NCBI RefSeq assembly: GCF_001426545.1
Contig: NZ_LMEZ01000006.1
Location: 1 to 47,159, forward strand
Length of the DNA stretch: 47,159 nucleotides
Reading direction: 5' to 3'
DNA from: Mycobacterium sp. Root135
GTDB taxonomy: Bacteria; Actinomycetota; Actinomycetes; Mycobacteriales; Mycobacteriaceae
Shown here piece after piece: positions 8,244-18,488 of the stretch; positions within the stretch are counted from its first letter, which is position 1, and the number at the start of each line of letters is the position of its first letter. Both the position numbers and the translations under genes were made by a program. The notes beneath the pieces are model-generated. The model searched no databases. It was not told the origin of the DNA and worked only from the letters and a program-made list of their open reading frames with translations.

Positions 8244-8329
8244 GACCGTCCCCTTCCAAGCGCCGCGCGAATCCCCCGATCCGACGACATCATGGCATAG
8301 CGGGCGTGGGGCACCCCGGCGTCAGCCCT

Positions 8330-8335
8330 TATGAT
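8330..8335 (+). promoter_or_regulatory. -10-like element of the ABC-F gene
   Basis: TATGAT (fits TANNNT) ends 9 bp before the ATG at 8345, and no Shine-Dalgarno site is visible. Inference: a leaderless or nearly leaderless transcript. No convincing -35 was found. Confidence 0.4.
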
Positions 8336-8344
8336 CGGCGCCTG

Positions 8345-10093
8345 ATGGCGAACCTGATCAACCTCGAACGTGCAACCGTTGGTTACGGCACGCGCACCCT
8401 GCTCGACGGCGTGAGCCTCGGCGTAGACGAAGGCGACGCGATCGGCGTCGTCGGCCGCAACGGCGACGGCAAGTCGACCTTGTTGAAGATCCTCACCGCG
8501 ACCAGGCCGCCCGACTCCGGGCGCGTCACCCACACCTCCGGACTGTCCGTCGGCTACCTCCACCAGTCCGACGACTTCCACCCCGACGCGACGGTGCGCG
8601 ACGTCATCGTCCACGGTCAGGCCGACCACATCTGGGCGGCCGACGCGGAGACCAGGTCGGTGGTGGAGAACCTGCTGACCGAGGTCGCTCTGGACCGCGA
8701 GGTGAACAACCTCAGCGGTGGTGAGCGACGCCGCGTCGCGCTGGCGGCGCTGCTGCTCGCGGGTCACGACGTCCTGGTCCTCGACGAGCCGACCAACCAC
8801 CTCGACGTCGAGGTCATCGGCTGGCTCGCCGGCCACCTCTCCAAGCAGACCGCCAAGACGATGATCGTGGTGAGCCACGACCGGTGGTTCCTCGACGCGG
8901 TCTGCACCCGCATCTGGGAGGTCCACGGCGGCACCATCGACGCCTACGAGGGCGGCTACGCGGCCTACGTCCTGGCAAGGGCGGAACGGTCGAGGATCGC
9001 CGTGGGCACCGAGGCGCGTCGTCGGAACCTGATGCGCAAGGAACTGGCATGGCTGCGAAGGGGAGCGCCCGCGCGGACGTCGAAGCCGAAGTTCCGCATC
9101 CAGGCCGCCAACGACTTGATCGCCAACGAGCCCGAACCGCGGGATTCTCTTGCGCTGCAACGCTTTGCCACGGCGCGCCTTGGCAAGGACGTCTTCGACA
9201 TGCACGCGGTGACGCTCGAGTTGGGTGACAAGCTCCTTCTCGACAAGCTCGACTGGTCGATCGGACCGGGCGTGCGCATCGGCCTCGTCGGCGTCAACGG
9301 CACCGGAAAGTCCACGCTGCTCAAGCTGCTGATCGGGGAGATCCAGCCGACGTCGGGCACCGTCAAACGCGGGAAGACCCTGCGCATCGGCTATCTCAGC
9401 CAGGCATTGGTGGAGATCGACGGCAACGAACGCGTCCTCGACGCGGTCGAGAACGCCAAGCGGATCACCGAGCTCGCCGGCGGCAAGGAGGTCAGCACCG
9501 CCACCCTGCTCGAGGACTTCGGCTTCACCGGCGACAAGCTGACCACGCGGATCTCGGAACTCTCGGGCGGCGAGCGCCGCCGCTTCCAGTTCCTCCGTCT
9601 GCTCCTCGACGAGCCCAACGTGTTGCTGCTCGACGAGCCCACCAACGATCTCGACATCGACACCCTCAACGTCATCGAGGACTACCTCGACGGCTGGCCG
9701 GGCACGCTGATCGTGGTCACCCACGATCGTTACTTCCTCGAACGCGTCAGCGACGTGACCTATGCGCTGCCAGGCGCTGGCCGCTGCGTCATGCTGCCCG
9801 GCGGGATCGAGCAGTACCTCGCCGAACGTCCGACCGCCAACGGCACCTCCGCGACCCGCCCGGCCGATCGCAACGAGACGGCCTCGGCGCGGGAGCGCAA
9901 GGCGGGAAAGCAGTTGTCCCGCATCGAGAGTCAGCTCAAGAAGCTCGACGAGCGGATCTCCAAGCTGCACCTCACCATGGCCGACGCGGTCTCCGACCAC
10001 GTCCGGCTCGGCGAGTTGAACTCCGAGCTCAACGAGCTGACGGAGCGCAAGGAGTCACTCGAGGAGGAGTGGCTGTCGCTGGCCGACGACTGA
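8345..10093 (+). CDS. ABC-F family ATPase (Uup/EttA-type ribosome-associated protein)
   Basis: Twin-ATPase soluble ABC-F protein of 582 residues with no membrane segments. The first domain has Walker A GRNGDGKST (37-45), LSGGE (123-127) and VLVLDEPTNHLD. The second repeats these as GVNGTGKST, LSGGE and VLLLDEPTNDLD. A charged C-terminal coiled coil of about 65 residues (KQLSRIESQLKKLDERISKL) resembles Uup. ABC-F proteins act on the ribosome, as translation factors or for antibiotic protection; which applies here cannot be read from sequence. M. tuberculosis has the matching gene split (Rv1668c/Rv1667c, as I recall it), while here it is intact. Its TGA stop abuts the argH stop as TGATCA. Confidence 0.93.
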   Translation: MANLINLERATVGYGTRTLLDGVSLGVDEGDAIGVVGRNGDGKSTLLKILTATRPPDSGRVTHTSGLSVGYLHQSDDFHPDATVRDVIVHGQADHIWAADAETRSVVENLLTEVALDREVNNLSGGERRRVALAALLLAGHDVLVLDEPTNHLDVEVIGWLAGHLSKQTAKTMIVVSHDRWFLDAVCTRIWEVHGGTIDAYEGGYAAYVLARAERSRIAVGTEARRRNLMRKELAWLRRGAPARTSKPKFRIQAANDLIANEPEPRDSLALQRFATARLGKDVFDMHAVTLELGDKLLLDKLDWSIGPGVRIGLVGVNGTGKSTLLKLLIGEIQPTSGTVKRGKTLRIGYLSQALVEIDGNERVLDAVENAKRITELAGGKEVSTATLLEDFGFTGDKLTTRISELSGGERRRFQFLRLLLDEPNVLLLDEPTNDLDIDTLNVIEDYLDGWPGTLIVVTHDRYFLERVSDVTYALPGAGRCVMLPGGIEQYLAERPTANGTSATRPADRNETASARERKAGKQLSRIESQLKKLDERISKLHLTMADAVSDHVRLGELNSELNELTERKESLEEEWLSLADD

Positions 10094-11502
10094 TCAGGGG
10101 CGCAGGCCAAGCGACAGCCGATCGGCGGTGTCACGCACCACCTGAAGCTGCTTGGCGACCTGGACCGGTGCCGTGCCACCTCTCGCGTCGCGAGAGCTCA
10201 CCGAACCCTCGACCGTCAGCACCTCGCGCACCTCGGCCGTCAACTCCGGGTGGATGCCCGCCAGCTCGTCGTCGGTGAGCTCCTCGAGCCCGACACCGCG
10301 CGACTCGGCGGCCTTCACCGCTGCGCCAGCCGCCTCGTGAGCGACTCGGAACGGCACTCCCCTACGGACCAGCCATTCCGCGACGTCGGTGGCCAACGTG
10401 TACCCCTGGGGAGCCAACTCGGCCATCCGGTCGGCGTCGAAGGTGAGCGTCGCGACGAGCCCCGCCATGGCGGGCAGCAGCATCTGCAGTTGCGCCACGG
10501 AGTCGAAGACCGGCTCCTTGTCCTCCTGCAGATCGCGGTTGTACGCCAGCGGTTGGGCCTTCAGCGTGGCCAGCAGGCCGGCCAGGTTGCCGATCAGGCG
10601 GCCCGACTTGCCGCGCGCCAGTTCGGCGATGTCGGGGTTCTTCTTCTGCGGCATGATGGAACTACCGGTCGACCAGGAGTCATGCAGCTTGACGTACCCG
10701 AATTCGGTTGTGCTCCAGAGGATTATGTCCTCGGCCAGCCGGGACAGGTCAACGGCGATCATCGCCAGCACGAACGCGGCCTCGGCCGCGAAGTCGCGTG
10801 ACGCCGTCGCGTCGATCGAGTTGTCGGCTGCCGCGGTGAAACCCAAGTCGGCGGCGATGGCGTCGGGATCCAGGCCGAGCGACGACCCGGCCAACGCGCC
10901 GGATCCGTACGGCGACACCGCAGCGCGGTCGTCGAAGTCGACGATCCGGTCGACGTCGCGCAGCAGCGGGTGGGCGTGTGCCAGCAGATGATGCGCCAGC
11001 AGGATCGGCTGTGCCGACTGCAGATGCGTCTTGCCGGGCATGATCTCGGTGGGATGGGACGCGGCCTGCGTGGCCAACGCCCCGACGACCTCGAGCACCC
11101 CGGCGCCGACGACCCGCATGGCGTCCCGCAGCCACATCCGAAACAGCGTGGCCACCTGGTCGTTTCGCGACCGCCCCGCACGGAGTCGTCCGCCGAGGTC
11201 GACGCCGGCCCGGTCGATCAGACCTCGTTCGAGGGCGCCGTGCACGTCCTCGTCGGACGGCAACGGCCCGAAGCTGCCGTCGTCGACGTCCTGGCCGAGA
11301 CTGTCCAACCCGGCGAGCAACCCGTCGCGCTGTTCCTCGGTCAGCAGTCCGGCGCGGAACAGGACCATGGCATGCGCCTTGGACGCCCGCACGTCATACG
11401 GCGCCAACACCCAGTCGAAGTGGGTCGACTTGCTCAGTGCGGCAAGCGCATCCGACGGTCCGTCGGCGAACCGGCCGCCCCACAGCGAACCCTCGTTGGT
11501 GC

Positions 11503-11506
<4 letters not shown>
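10094..11506 (-). CDS. argH: Argininosuccinate lyase
   Basis: Final step of arginine synthesis: argininosuccinate to arginine and fumarate. The 470-residue product carries the fumarase/aspartase superfamily signature GSSIMPQKKNPD, the N-terminal LWGGRFADGPSDAL and the GKTHLQSAQPI stretch, all diagnostic of ArgH. It is the last gene of argCJBDFRGH. The GTG start overlaps the argG stop as GTGA (11503-11506), indicating translational coupling. The stop codon abuts the stop of the convergent ABC-F gene, so little room is left for a terminator between them. Confidence 0.97.
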
Positions 11507-12705
<1,199 letters not shown>

Positions 12706-12740
12706 GTAATCGATCTCCTTAGATAGTTCTCGGGGGCTGG

Positions 12741-13217
12741 CTATTGAAGTCGTTCGAGGGTGCTGGCTAGTTCAGCCCCCGTCATGGGTTCGCGCGCCAC
12801 GACCAGAATGGTGTCATCCCCGGCGATCGTGCCGACGACGTAGGGCAGCGACGAGCGGTCGATGGCACTGGCCAGGTAGTGCGCCCCGCCGGGAGGGGTG
12901 CGCAGGATGGCGAGGTTGCCGCTGGCGTCGGTGGACACCAGCAGCTCGGCGAGCAGCTTGGTCACCCGTTCCGTGCCGCCGGAGACCCCGCGGACGGGGC
13001 TGCCGTCCTCGGGGACGACGTACACCCCGGTGCCGCCGTCGACGCCACGGAGCTTCACCGCTCCAAGCTCCTCGAGGTCACGGGACAGCGTTGCCTGCGT
13101 GACGTCGATGCCCTCGGCGGCCAACATTGCGGCGAGCTCGCTCTGGCTGCGCACCGCATTGGACGACAGCAGGGTCACGATCCGTGCCTGCCTGCCCGCC
13201 CGTGTCGAGGTGGTCAC
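12741..13217 (-). CDS. argR: Arginine repressor ArgR
   Basis: Arginine-dependent hexameric repressor of the arg operon. About 158 residues from the GTG at 13217, which overlaps the argF stop as GTGA (13214-13217). The N-terminal winged helix is seen in RQARIVTLLSSNAVRSQSELA and the DVTQATLSRDLEELG recognition region. The C-terminal arginine-binding and oligomerisation domain has the diagnostic GTIAGDDTILVV. An upstream extension to 13463 lies within argF and is not used. Encoding the repressor inside the operon is the standard mycobacterial arrangement. Its likely target is the palindrome before argC at 18456-18467. Confidence 0.96.
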   Translation of the reverse strand: MTTSTRAGRQARIVTLLSSNAVRSQSELAAMLAAEGIDVTQATLSRDLEELGAVKLRGVDGGTGVYVVPEDGSPVRGVSGGTERVTKLLAELLVSTDASGNLAILRTPPGGAHYLASAIDRSSLPYVVGTIAGDDTILVVAREPMTGAELASTLERLQ

Positions 13218-14140
13218 GATTTGTCCAGCAACCAGACCAGCAACGCCTTTTGCGCGTGCAGGCGGTTCTCGGCCTCGTCCCACACGGCGCTCTGCGGTCC
13301 GTCGATGACGTCGTCGGTGATCTCGTGTCCGCGGTGCGCTGGAAGACAGTGCAGCACGACGGCTTCGGAGTCGGCCAGGTCGAGTAGACCGCCGTTGACC
13401 TGAAACGACCGGAACGGCCGGACCCGGTCGAGGCCGTCGTTTTCCTGGCCCATCGAGGTCCACGTGTCGGTGACCAGGACGTCGGCTCCCCTGGCGCCTG
13501 CCTTCGCGTCAGCCGTGATCGTCACGGTGGCTCCGGTCTCGGCGGCGCGGCGTTCGGCGGCGGCCACGAACTGCCTGGCCGGCTCGAAACCCGTTGGCGC
13601 GGCAATCGTCACGTGAACGCCTGCGGTCACACCGCCGAGCATCAGCGAGTGCGCCATGTTGTTCGCACCGTCACCGAAGTAGGTCATTCGCAGACCCTTC
13701 AGCTCGCCCTTGCGCTCGGCCAGCGTCTGAAGGTCGGCGAGCACCTGACACGGGTGGAACTCGTCGGAGAGCGCGTTGACGATCGGCACGGTTGCCCCGG
13801 TTGCCATGGCGGCCAACCGTTCCTGGGCGAACGTCCGCCACACGATGGCGTCCACGTAGCGCGACAGCACCGCACCGGTGTCCTCGAGCGTTTCCTCGCG
13901 ACCCAGTTGGGTGCTGCGGCCGTCAACCACGACGGCGTGGCCGCCGAGCTGGGCGATGCCCATCTCGAACGAGAACCGCGTCCTCGTCGAGTTCTTCTCG
14001 AAGATGACGGCGACCCCACGGGGCCCCTCGAGCGGTCGCGCGCTGAACGGCGCCTTCTTGAGTTCGGCTGCGAGAGCTAGGACTTCGGCCTGTTCGCTCG
14101 GCGAGAGGTCGTCGTCGCGCAGGAAGTTCCGAACGGTCAC
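13214..14140 (-). CDS. argF: Ornithine carbamoyltransferase
   Basis: Makes citrulline from ornithine and carbamoyl phosphate. The 308-residue product shows the carbamoyl-phosphate loop STRTR (51-55), the DEFHPCQ motif, and the HCLPAHRG motif that supplies the ornithine-site cysteine. The start is the GTG at 14140, which overlaps the argD stop as GTGA (14137-14140). The longer upstream frame runs through argD and is out of character for the family. The stop overlaps the argR start in the same way, so argD, argF and argR should be translated in a coupled chain. Confidence 0.97.
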   Translation of the reverse strand: MTVRNFLRDDDLSPSEQAEVLALAAELKKAPFSARPLEGPRGVAVIFEKNSTRTRFSFEMGIAQLGGHAVVVDGRSTQLGREETLEDTGAVLSRYVDAIVWRTFAQERLAAMATGATVPIVNALSDEFHPCQVLADLQTLAERKGELKGLRMTYFGDGANNMAHSLMLGGVTAGVHVTIAAPTGFEPARQFVAAAERRAAETGATVTITADAKAGARGADVLVTDTWTSMGQENDGLDRVRPFRSFQVNGGLLDLADSEAVVLHCLPAHRGHEITDDVIDGPQSAVWDEAENRLHAQKALLVWLLDKS

Positions 14141-15339
14141 GAGGTCACTCCAATTTCCCGCGAGGCGGTGTCGAGGACTGCGGGCAGTGCGGTGAGGAAC
14201 GCGTCGATCTGGGCGTCGGTGACGACCAGCGGTGGCGCCAACCGGATGACGTCCGGCGTCGCGGCGTTGACCAGGAAACCGGCGTCGCGAGCGGCCGCTT
14301 CGACCGCCTTGGCCTTCGGTGCGGTCAGCACGATGCCCCGCAGCAGACCCCGGCCCCTGACGTGGTCGACGAGCGGGTGGCCGATGGCCTCGACGCCGTG
14401 GCTGATGACCTTGCCGAGGACGTCGGCACGGGCCACCAGGTCGTCCTCGGCGAGCGTCCGCAGGACGGCGAGCGCGGCGGCCGTGCACACCGGGTTGCCG
14501 CCAAAGGTGCTGCCGTGCATGCCCGGTGTCAACAGCTCGGCCGTGTCGCCGATCGCGAGACAGGCGCCGATCGGGAGGCCGCCCCCGAGACCCTTGGCAA
14601 GCGTGACGACGTCGGGGGTGATGCCGTCGTGCTGATGGGCGTAGAAGGTTCCGGTGCGGCCGACGCCGGTCTGCACCTCGTCGAGGATCAGGAGCGCACC
14701 GTGCTTGGCGGTGATCTCGCGAGCCGCGACCAGGTAGCCCGGCGGGGGCGTGACGACACCGCCCTCCCCCATGATCGGCTCGAGGAACACCGCGGCGGTG
14801 TTGGAGTCGACGACGCGCTCGAGGGCGTCAGCGTCCCCGTACGGCACGTGAGTCACGTTGCCGGGCAACGGCTCGAACGGCTCCCGCTTCGCCGGCTGTC
14901 CGGTCAGCGCCAGAGCACCCATCGTGCGGCCGTGGAAGCCGTTCTCGGCGGCCACCACGTTGGTGCGGCCGGTCAAGCGCGAGATCTTGAACGCGATCTC
15001 GTTGGCCTCGGTGCCGGAGTTGCAGAAGAACACCCGGGCGTGCGCGTCGGCGCCGAGCTGGCCGACGAGTGCCTCGGCCAGGGCGATGCCCGGCTCGGTG
15101 GCGTAGAAGTTCGAGGTGTGACCGAGCGTGTTGAGCTGGGTGGTCACGGCCTCGATGACGGCGGGATGCCGGTGTCCGAGCACGTTGACCGCGATGCCGC
15201 CGAGCAGGTCGACGTAGGACTTGCCGTCGGCGTCGGTGACGACCGCCCCGTCACCGCTGACCAGGGCGACCGCGGGCGTGCCGTAGTTGTCCATCATGAC
15301 GGCCCGCCAACGTGCCTGGAGCTCTTCGGTATTCGTCAT
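14137..15339 (-). CDS. argD: Acetylornithine aminotransferase
   Basis: PLP enzyme converting N-acetylglutamate semialdehyde to N-acetylornithine. The 400-residue class III aminotransferase has the FCNSGTEANE cofactor loop, FHGRTMGAL, the LILDEVQTGVGRTG aspartate region, and the PLP lysine in TLAKGLGGGLPIGA. The ATG overlaps the argB stop as ATGA (15336-15339), and the stop overlaps the argF GTG. Length and motifs are normal, and nothing unusual was seen. Confidence 0.97.
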   Translation of the reverse strand: MTNTEELQARWRAVMMDNYGTPAVALVSGDGAVVTDADGKSYVDLLGGIAVNVLGHRHPAVIEAVTTQLNTLGHTSNFYATEPGIALAEALVGQLGADAHARVFFCNSGTEANEIAFKISRLTGRTNVVAAENGFHGRTMGALALTGQPAKREPFEPLPGNVTHVPYGDADALERVVDSNTAAVFLEPIMGEGGVVTPPPGYLVAAREITAKHGALLILDEVQTGVGRTGTFYAHQHDGITPDVVTLAKGLGGGLPIGACLAIGDTAELLTPGMHGSTFGGNPVCTAAALAVLRTLAEDDLVARADVLGKVISHGVEAIGHPLVDHVRGRGLLRGIVLTAPKAKAVEAAARDAGFLVNAATPDVIRLAPPLVVTDAQIDAFLTALPAVLDTASREIGVTS

Positions 15340-16223
15340 GCGCCCCCGCCTCCCCCGTCGCTTCGCTCGCCCTGGATCTTCGTTCCGGAACCTTCGTTCG
15401 TGAACAGTTCGACCAGCACGCAGTGCTCCACCCGACCGTCGATCACGTGTGCGCTTGGCACACCGCCTGCGACGGCGCGCAGACAGGCCTCGATCTTGGG
15501 CACCATGCCCGACTCCAGTGACGGCAGCAGTCCCGTCAGCGTCGCGACGTCGATCTCGCTGACGAGCGAGGAGCGGTCGGGCCAGCTGGTGTAGAGCCCC
15601 TCGACGTCGGTGAGCATCAGTAGCTTCTCGGCGGACAGCGCTTCGGCCAGAGCCGCCGCCGCGGTGTCGGCGTTGACGTTGTGCACCACCCCGGCCACGT
15701 CGGGCGCGATCGTCGAGATCACCGGAATGCGCCCGGCGGCAATGAGATCCATGACCGCCCTGATGTCGACCTTGGCGACGTCGCCGACCAGGCCGATGTC
15801 GGTGGCCACCCCGTCGACGAGCACGCTGCGCCGCACCGCGGTGAACAGCTGGGCGTCCTCGCCGGTGATGCCGACCGCATACGGGCCGTGCGCGTTGATC
15901 AGGCCGACGAGCTCGCGTCCGACCTGACCGAAGAGCACCATCCTGGCGACGTCGAGCACCTCCGGCGTGGTGACGCGAAACCCGCCCTTGAAGTCACCGG
16001 CGATCCCGAGCTTCTTCAGCATGGCGCTGATCTGCGGGCCACCACCGTGCACGACGACCGGATGAATGCCGCAGTTGCGCAGGAACACCATGTCCGCGGC
16101 GAACGCCGTCTTGAGGGCCTCGTCGGTCATGGCGTTGCCGCCGTACTTCACGACGACGATCTTGCCGTGGAGTTGTTTCAGCCACGGCAGCGCCTCGGCG
16201 AGAACCTGCGCTGGGGATGTCAC
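15336..16223 (-). CDS. argB: Acetylglutamate kinase
   Basis: Phosphorylates N-acetylglutamate, usually the arginine-inhibited step when the acetyl group is recycled by ArgJ. The 295-residue product has the amino-acid-kinase motifs VVKYGGNAM and VVVHGGGPQIS. It also has NVNADTAAAALAEAL and LTDVEGLY. The GTG start at 16223 overlaps the argJ stop as GTGA (16220-16223). The C-terminal region EVFT-like (LVELFTNEGSGTKI) is complete. The upstream extension to 16829 lies opposite frame within argJ and is discarded. Confidence 0.96.
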   Translation of the reverse strand: MTSPAQVLAEALPWLKQLHGKIVVVKYGGNAMTDEALKTAFAADMVFLRNCGIHPVVVHGGGPQISAMLKKLGIAGDFKGGFRVTTPEVLDVARMVLFGQVGRELVGLINAHGPYAVGITGEDAQLFTAVRRSVLVDGVATDIGLVGDVAKVDIRAVMDLIAAGRIPVISTIAPDVAGVVHNVNADTAAAALAEALSAEKLLMLTDVEGLYTSWPDRSSLVSEIDVATLTGLLPSLESGMVPKIEACLRAVAGGVPSAHVIDGRVEHCVLVELFTNEGSGTKIQGERSDGGGGGA

Positions 16224-17413
16224 GAGCTGTACGCCGAGTTCTCTTCGACGTACGCATGCGACAGATCGGTGGTGCGGACCGTGCCCTCGCCCGTGCCGAC
16301 GGCCAGGTCGACGACCACCGAGATGTCGACCCCGGAGAGGTCGACGTCCCGGGCACCCGGGGCGCCCGCGCCGTCGACGCACACCGGAGTGCCGTTGAAC
16401 GACACGCTGATTCGGTCGGCCGCCATGTCGACCGGCGCCATCCCCACCGCGGCGAGCACCCGGCCCCAGTTGGCGTCGGAGCCGAACAGCGCCGTCTTGA
16501 CCAGGCTGTCGCGGGCGATGACCCGGGCGGCGACGACCGCGTCGGCCTCGGTCGCCGCTCCGGTGACCGTGACGGCCACCCGCTTCGTGACACCCTCCGC
16601 GTCGGCCTGCAGCTGAGCGCAGAGGTCGTCGCAGACCGCCAGCACGGCGGCGTCGAGTTCGTCTTGGGTGGGGGCGATCTCGCTGGCGCCCGAGGCCAGC
16701 AGCAGCACGGTGTCGTTGGTCGAGCAGCTGCCGTCGATGTCGAGCCGGTCGAAGGTGCGGCCCGCGGCAGCGCGCAGCGCCCGGTCGAGAGCGTCCGCGT
16801 CGGCGACGGCGTCGGTGGTGATGACGCACAGCATGGTCGCCAGCGACGGCGCCATCATGCCGGCACCCTTCACCATCGCGCCGATCGTCCAGTTGGCTTC
16901 GTGGTGCAGCGCAACCTGTTTGGGGACGGTGTCAGTGGTCATGATGGCCTGGGCGGCTTCGGCGCCGCCGGTCAGCCCGCCGGCCATCTCGTGCACGATG
17001 TCCTTGACGCCGCCGAGCACCTTGTCCATGGGGAGCCGGTCACCGATCAGACCCGTCGAGCAGACCGCGACCTCGATGGCGCCCGTCTCGGTACCCCAGT
17101 CCGACAGTGCGTTTGCGACGGCCTCTGCCGTCGCGTGCGCGTCCTGGAAGCCGAGCGGACCCGTGCAGGCGTTGGCGCCACCGGAGTTCAGGATGACGGC
17201 GCGCAGACTCTTGGTGGTGATCACCTGCTGCGTCCACAGCACCGGAGCGGCCTTCACCTTGTTGCGGGTGAACACCGCGGCGGCGGCCAGATCGGGACCC
17301 TCGTTGACGACCAGCGCGAGGTCGGGCTTGCCGGAGACCTTGATGCCCGCCGAGATGCCCGTGGCACGGAAGCCCGACGGGGCGGTGACGCCTTGATTGC
17401 GAACCAATTTCAC
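16220..17413 (-). CDS. argJ: Glutamate N-acetyltransferase / ornithine acetyltransferase
   Basis: Recycles the acetyl group from N-acetylornithine to glutamate, giving a cyclic pathway. The 397-residue product has the self-cleavage region KGAGMMAPSLATML, where the Ala-Thr bond is cut to give two subunits with an N-terminal threonine nucleophile. Other family stretches are NSGGANACTG, CSTGLIGDRLPMDK and DLSHAYVEENSAYSS at the C-terminus. The GTG start at 17413 overlaps the argC stop as GTGA (17410-17413). With ArgJ present, no separate acetylornithinase is needed. Confidence 0.96.
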   Translation of the reverse strand: MKLVRNQGVTAPSGFRATGISAGIKVSGKPDLALVVNEGPDLAAAAVFTRNKVKAAPVLWTQQVITTKSLRAVILNSGGANACTGPLGFQDAHATAEAVANALSDWGTETGAIEVAVCSTGLIGDRLPMDKVLGGVKDIVHEMAGGLTGGAEAAQAIMTTDTVPKQVALHHEANWTIGAMVKGAGMMAPSLATMLCVITTDAVADADALDRALRAAAGRTFDRLDIDGSCSTNDTVLLLASGASEIAPTQDELDAAVLAVCDDLCAQLQADAEGVTKRVAVTVTGAATEADAVVAARVIARDSLVKTALFGSDANWGRVLAAVGMAPVDMAADRISVSFNGTPVCVDGAGAPGARDVDLSGVDISVVVDLAVGTGEGTVRTTDLSHAYVEENSAYSS

Positions 17414-18444
17414 GGCGCAATACCCACGATCGAAAGTCCTTCCGTTTCCGCCCAGCCCAGCGCCAGGTTCATCGACTGCACAGCCGCCCCTCCGGTTCCC
17501 TTGACGAGGTTGTCGATCGCGCACAGCGCCACCAGCACACCGGCGTCCGCGTCGACCGCGACGGCGACCTGAGCCGCGTTGCTGCCGATCACCGAACCCG
17601 TCGTCGGCAGGCGCCCCTCGGGGAGCAGATGCACGAACGGCTCACTGCCGTAGGCCTTCTCGTACGCCGCGCGGATCTCTGACAGCGAGGCCTCGGTCTT
17701 GGCCGTGCACGTCGCGAGGATGCCTCGGGACGTCGGGATCAACACCGGTGTGAAGGACACGGTGACGTCCTTGTCAGTGACGGTCCGCAGGCCCTGGGCG
17801 ATCTCGGGGGTGTGCCGGTGCGCGCCGCCGATGTTGTACGCCCGTGCCGAGCCGATGACCTCGGAGCCGAGGAGGTCGACCTTGGCCGCGCGGCCGGCAC
17901 CCGACGTGCCGCTGACCGCGACGACCGTCACGGCGGGCTCGACGAGATCCTCGGCGAGCGCGGGCAGCAGGGCGAGCAGGGCCGCGGTCGGGTAGCAGCC
18001 GGGAACGGCGACGCGCTTGGTGCTCCGCAGGGCTTCCCTGCCGCCGGGCAGCTCGGGCAGGCCATAGGGCCAGCTACCCGCATGGGCCGAGCCGTAGAAC
18101 CGCTCCCACGCCGCTGGATCGGTGAGCCGGAAGTCGGCGCCGCAGTCGACGATCAGGGTGTCGGGGCCGAGTTGCTCGGCGAGCGCCGCGGAGTGACCGT
18201 GCGGCAGGGCCAGGAACACGACGTCGTGGCCGGCCAGCACGTCGACCTCGGTGGGCTCGAGGATCCTGTCGGCCAACGGAAGCAGGTGCGGATGATGCTC
18301 GGTCACCGAGGTGCCTGCACTTGCCGCGGCGGTCAGCGCACCGATGGAGAGGCGACCGTCGGCCAGCGCAGGGTGACCGAGAAGAAGCCGAAGGATCTCG
18401 CCACCCGCATAGCCGCTTGCGCCGGCCACCGCCACTGAGGTCAT
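17410..18444 (-). CDS. argC: N-acetyl-gamma-glutamyl-phosphate reductase
   Basis: NADPH-dependent reductase, third step of arginine synthesis and first gene of the arg operon. It has the nucleotide-binding start VAVAGASGYAGGEILRLL, the catalytic-cysteine motif VPGCYPTAALL and HRHTPEIAQGL. I place the start at the ATG at 18444 (344 residues): a -10 like CAGAAT lies 6 bp before it and no Shine-Dalgarno site is present, which fits a leaderless mRNA. A start at 18459 (MQNR...) is the conventional alternative, but that ATG lies inside the promoter spacer and the ARG-box palindrome. Confidence 0.95.
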   Translation of the reverse strand: MTSVAVAGASGYAGGEILRLLLGHPALADGRLSIGALTAAASAGTSVTEHHPHLLPLADRILEPTEVDVLAGHDVVFLALPHGHSAALAEQLGPDTLIVDCGADFRLTDPAAWERFYGSAHAGSWPYGLPELPGGREALRSTKRVAVPGCYPTAALLALLPALAEDLVEPAVTVVAVSGTSGAGRAAKVDLLGSEVIGSARAYNIGGAHRHTPEIAQGLRTVTDKDVTVSFTPVLIPTSRGILATCTAKTEASLSEIRAAYEKAYGSEPFVHLLPEGRLPTTGSVIGSNAAQVAVAVDADAGVLVALCAIDNLVKGTGGAAVQSMNLALGWAETEGLSIVGIAP

Positions 18445-18450
18445 GCAGCG

Positions 18451-18479
18451 ATTCTGCATGTTTATGCGGTTGAGTGCAA
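18451..18479 (-). promoter_or_regulatory. argC promoter with ARG-box-like operator
   Basis: Minus-strand -35 TTGCAC (18474-18479), a 17-bp spacer and -10 CAGAAT (18451-18456) end 6 bp before the ATG at 18444. In the spacer is the palindrome GCAT-aaac-ATGC (18456-18467), matching the GCAT-N4-ATGC core of actinobacterial ArgR operators. Repression by ArgR from this position is the likely control of the arg genes. Confidence 0.65.
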
Positions 18480-18488
18480 ATTCATTGA

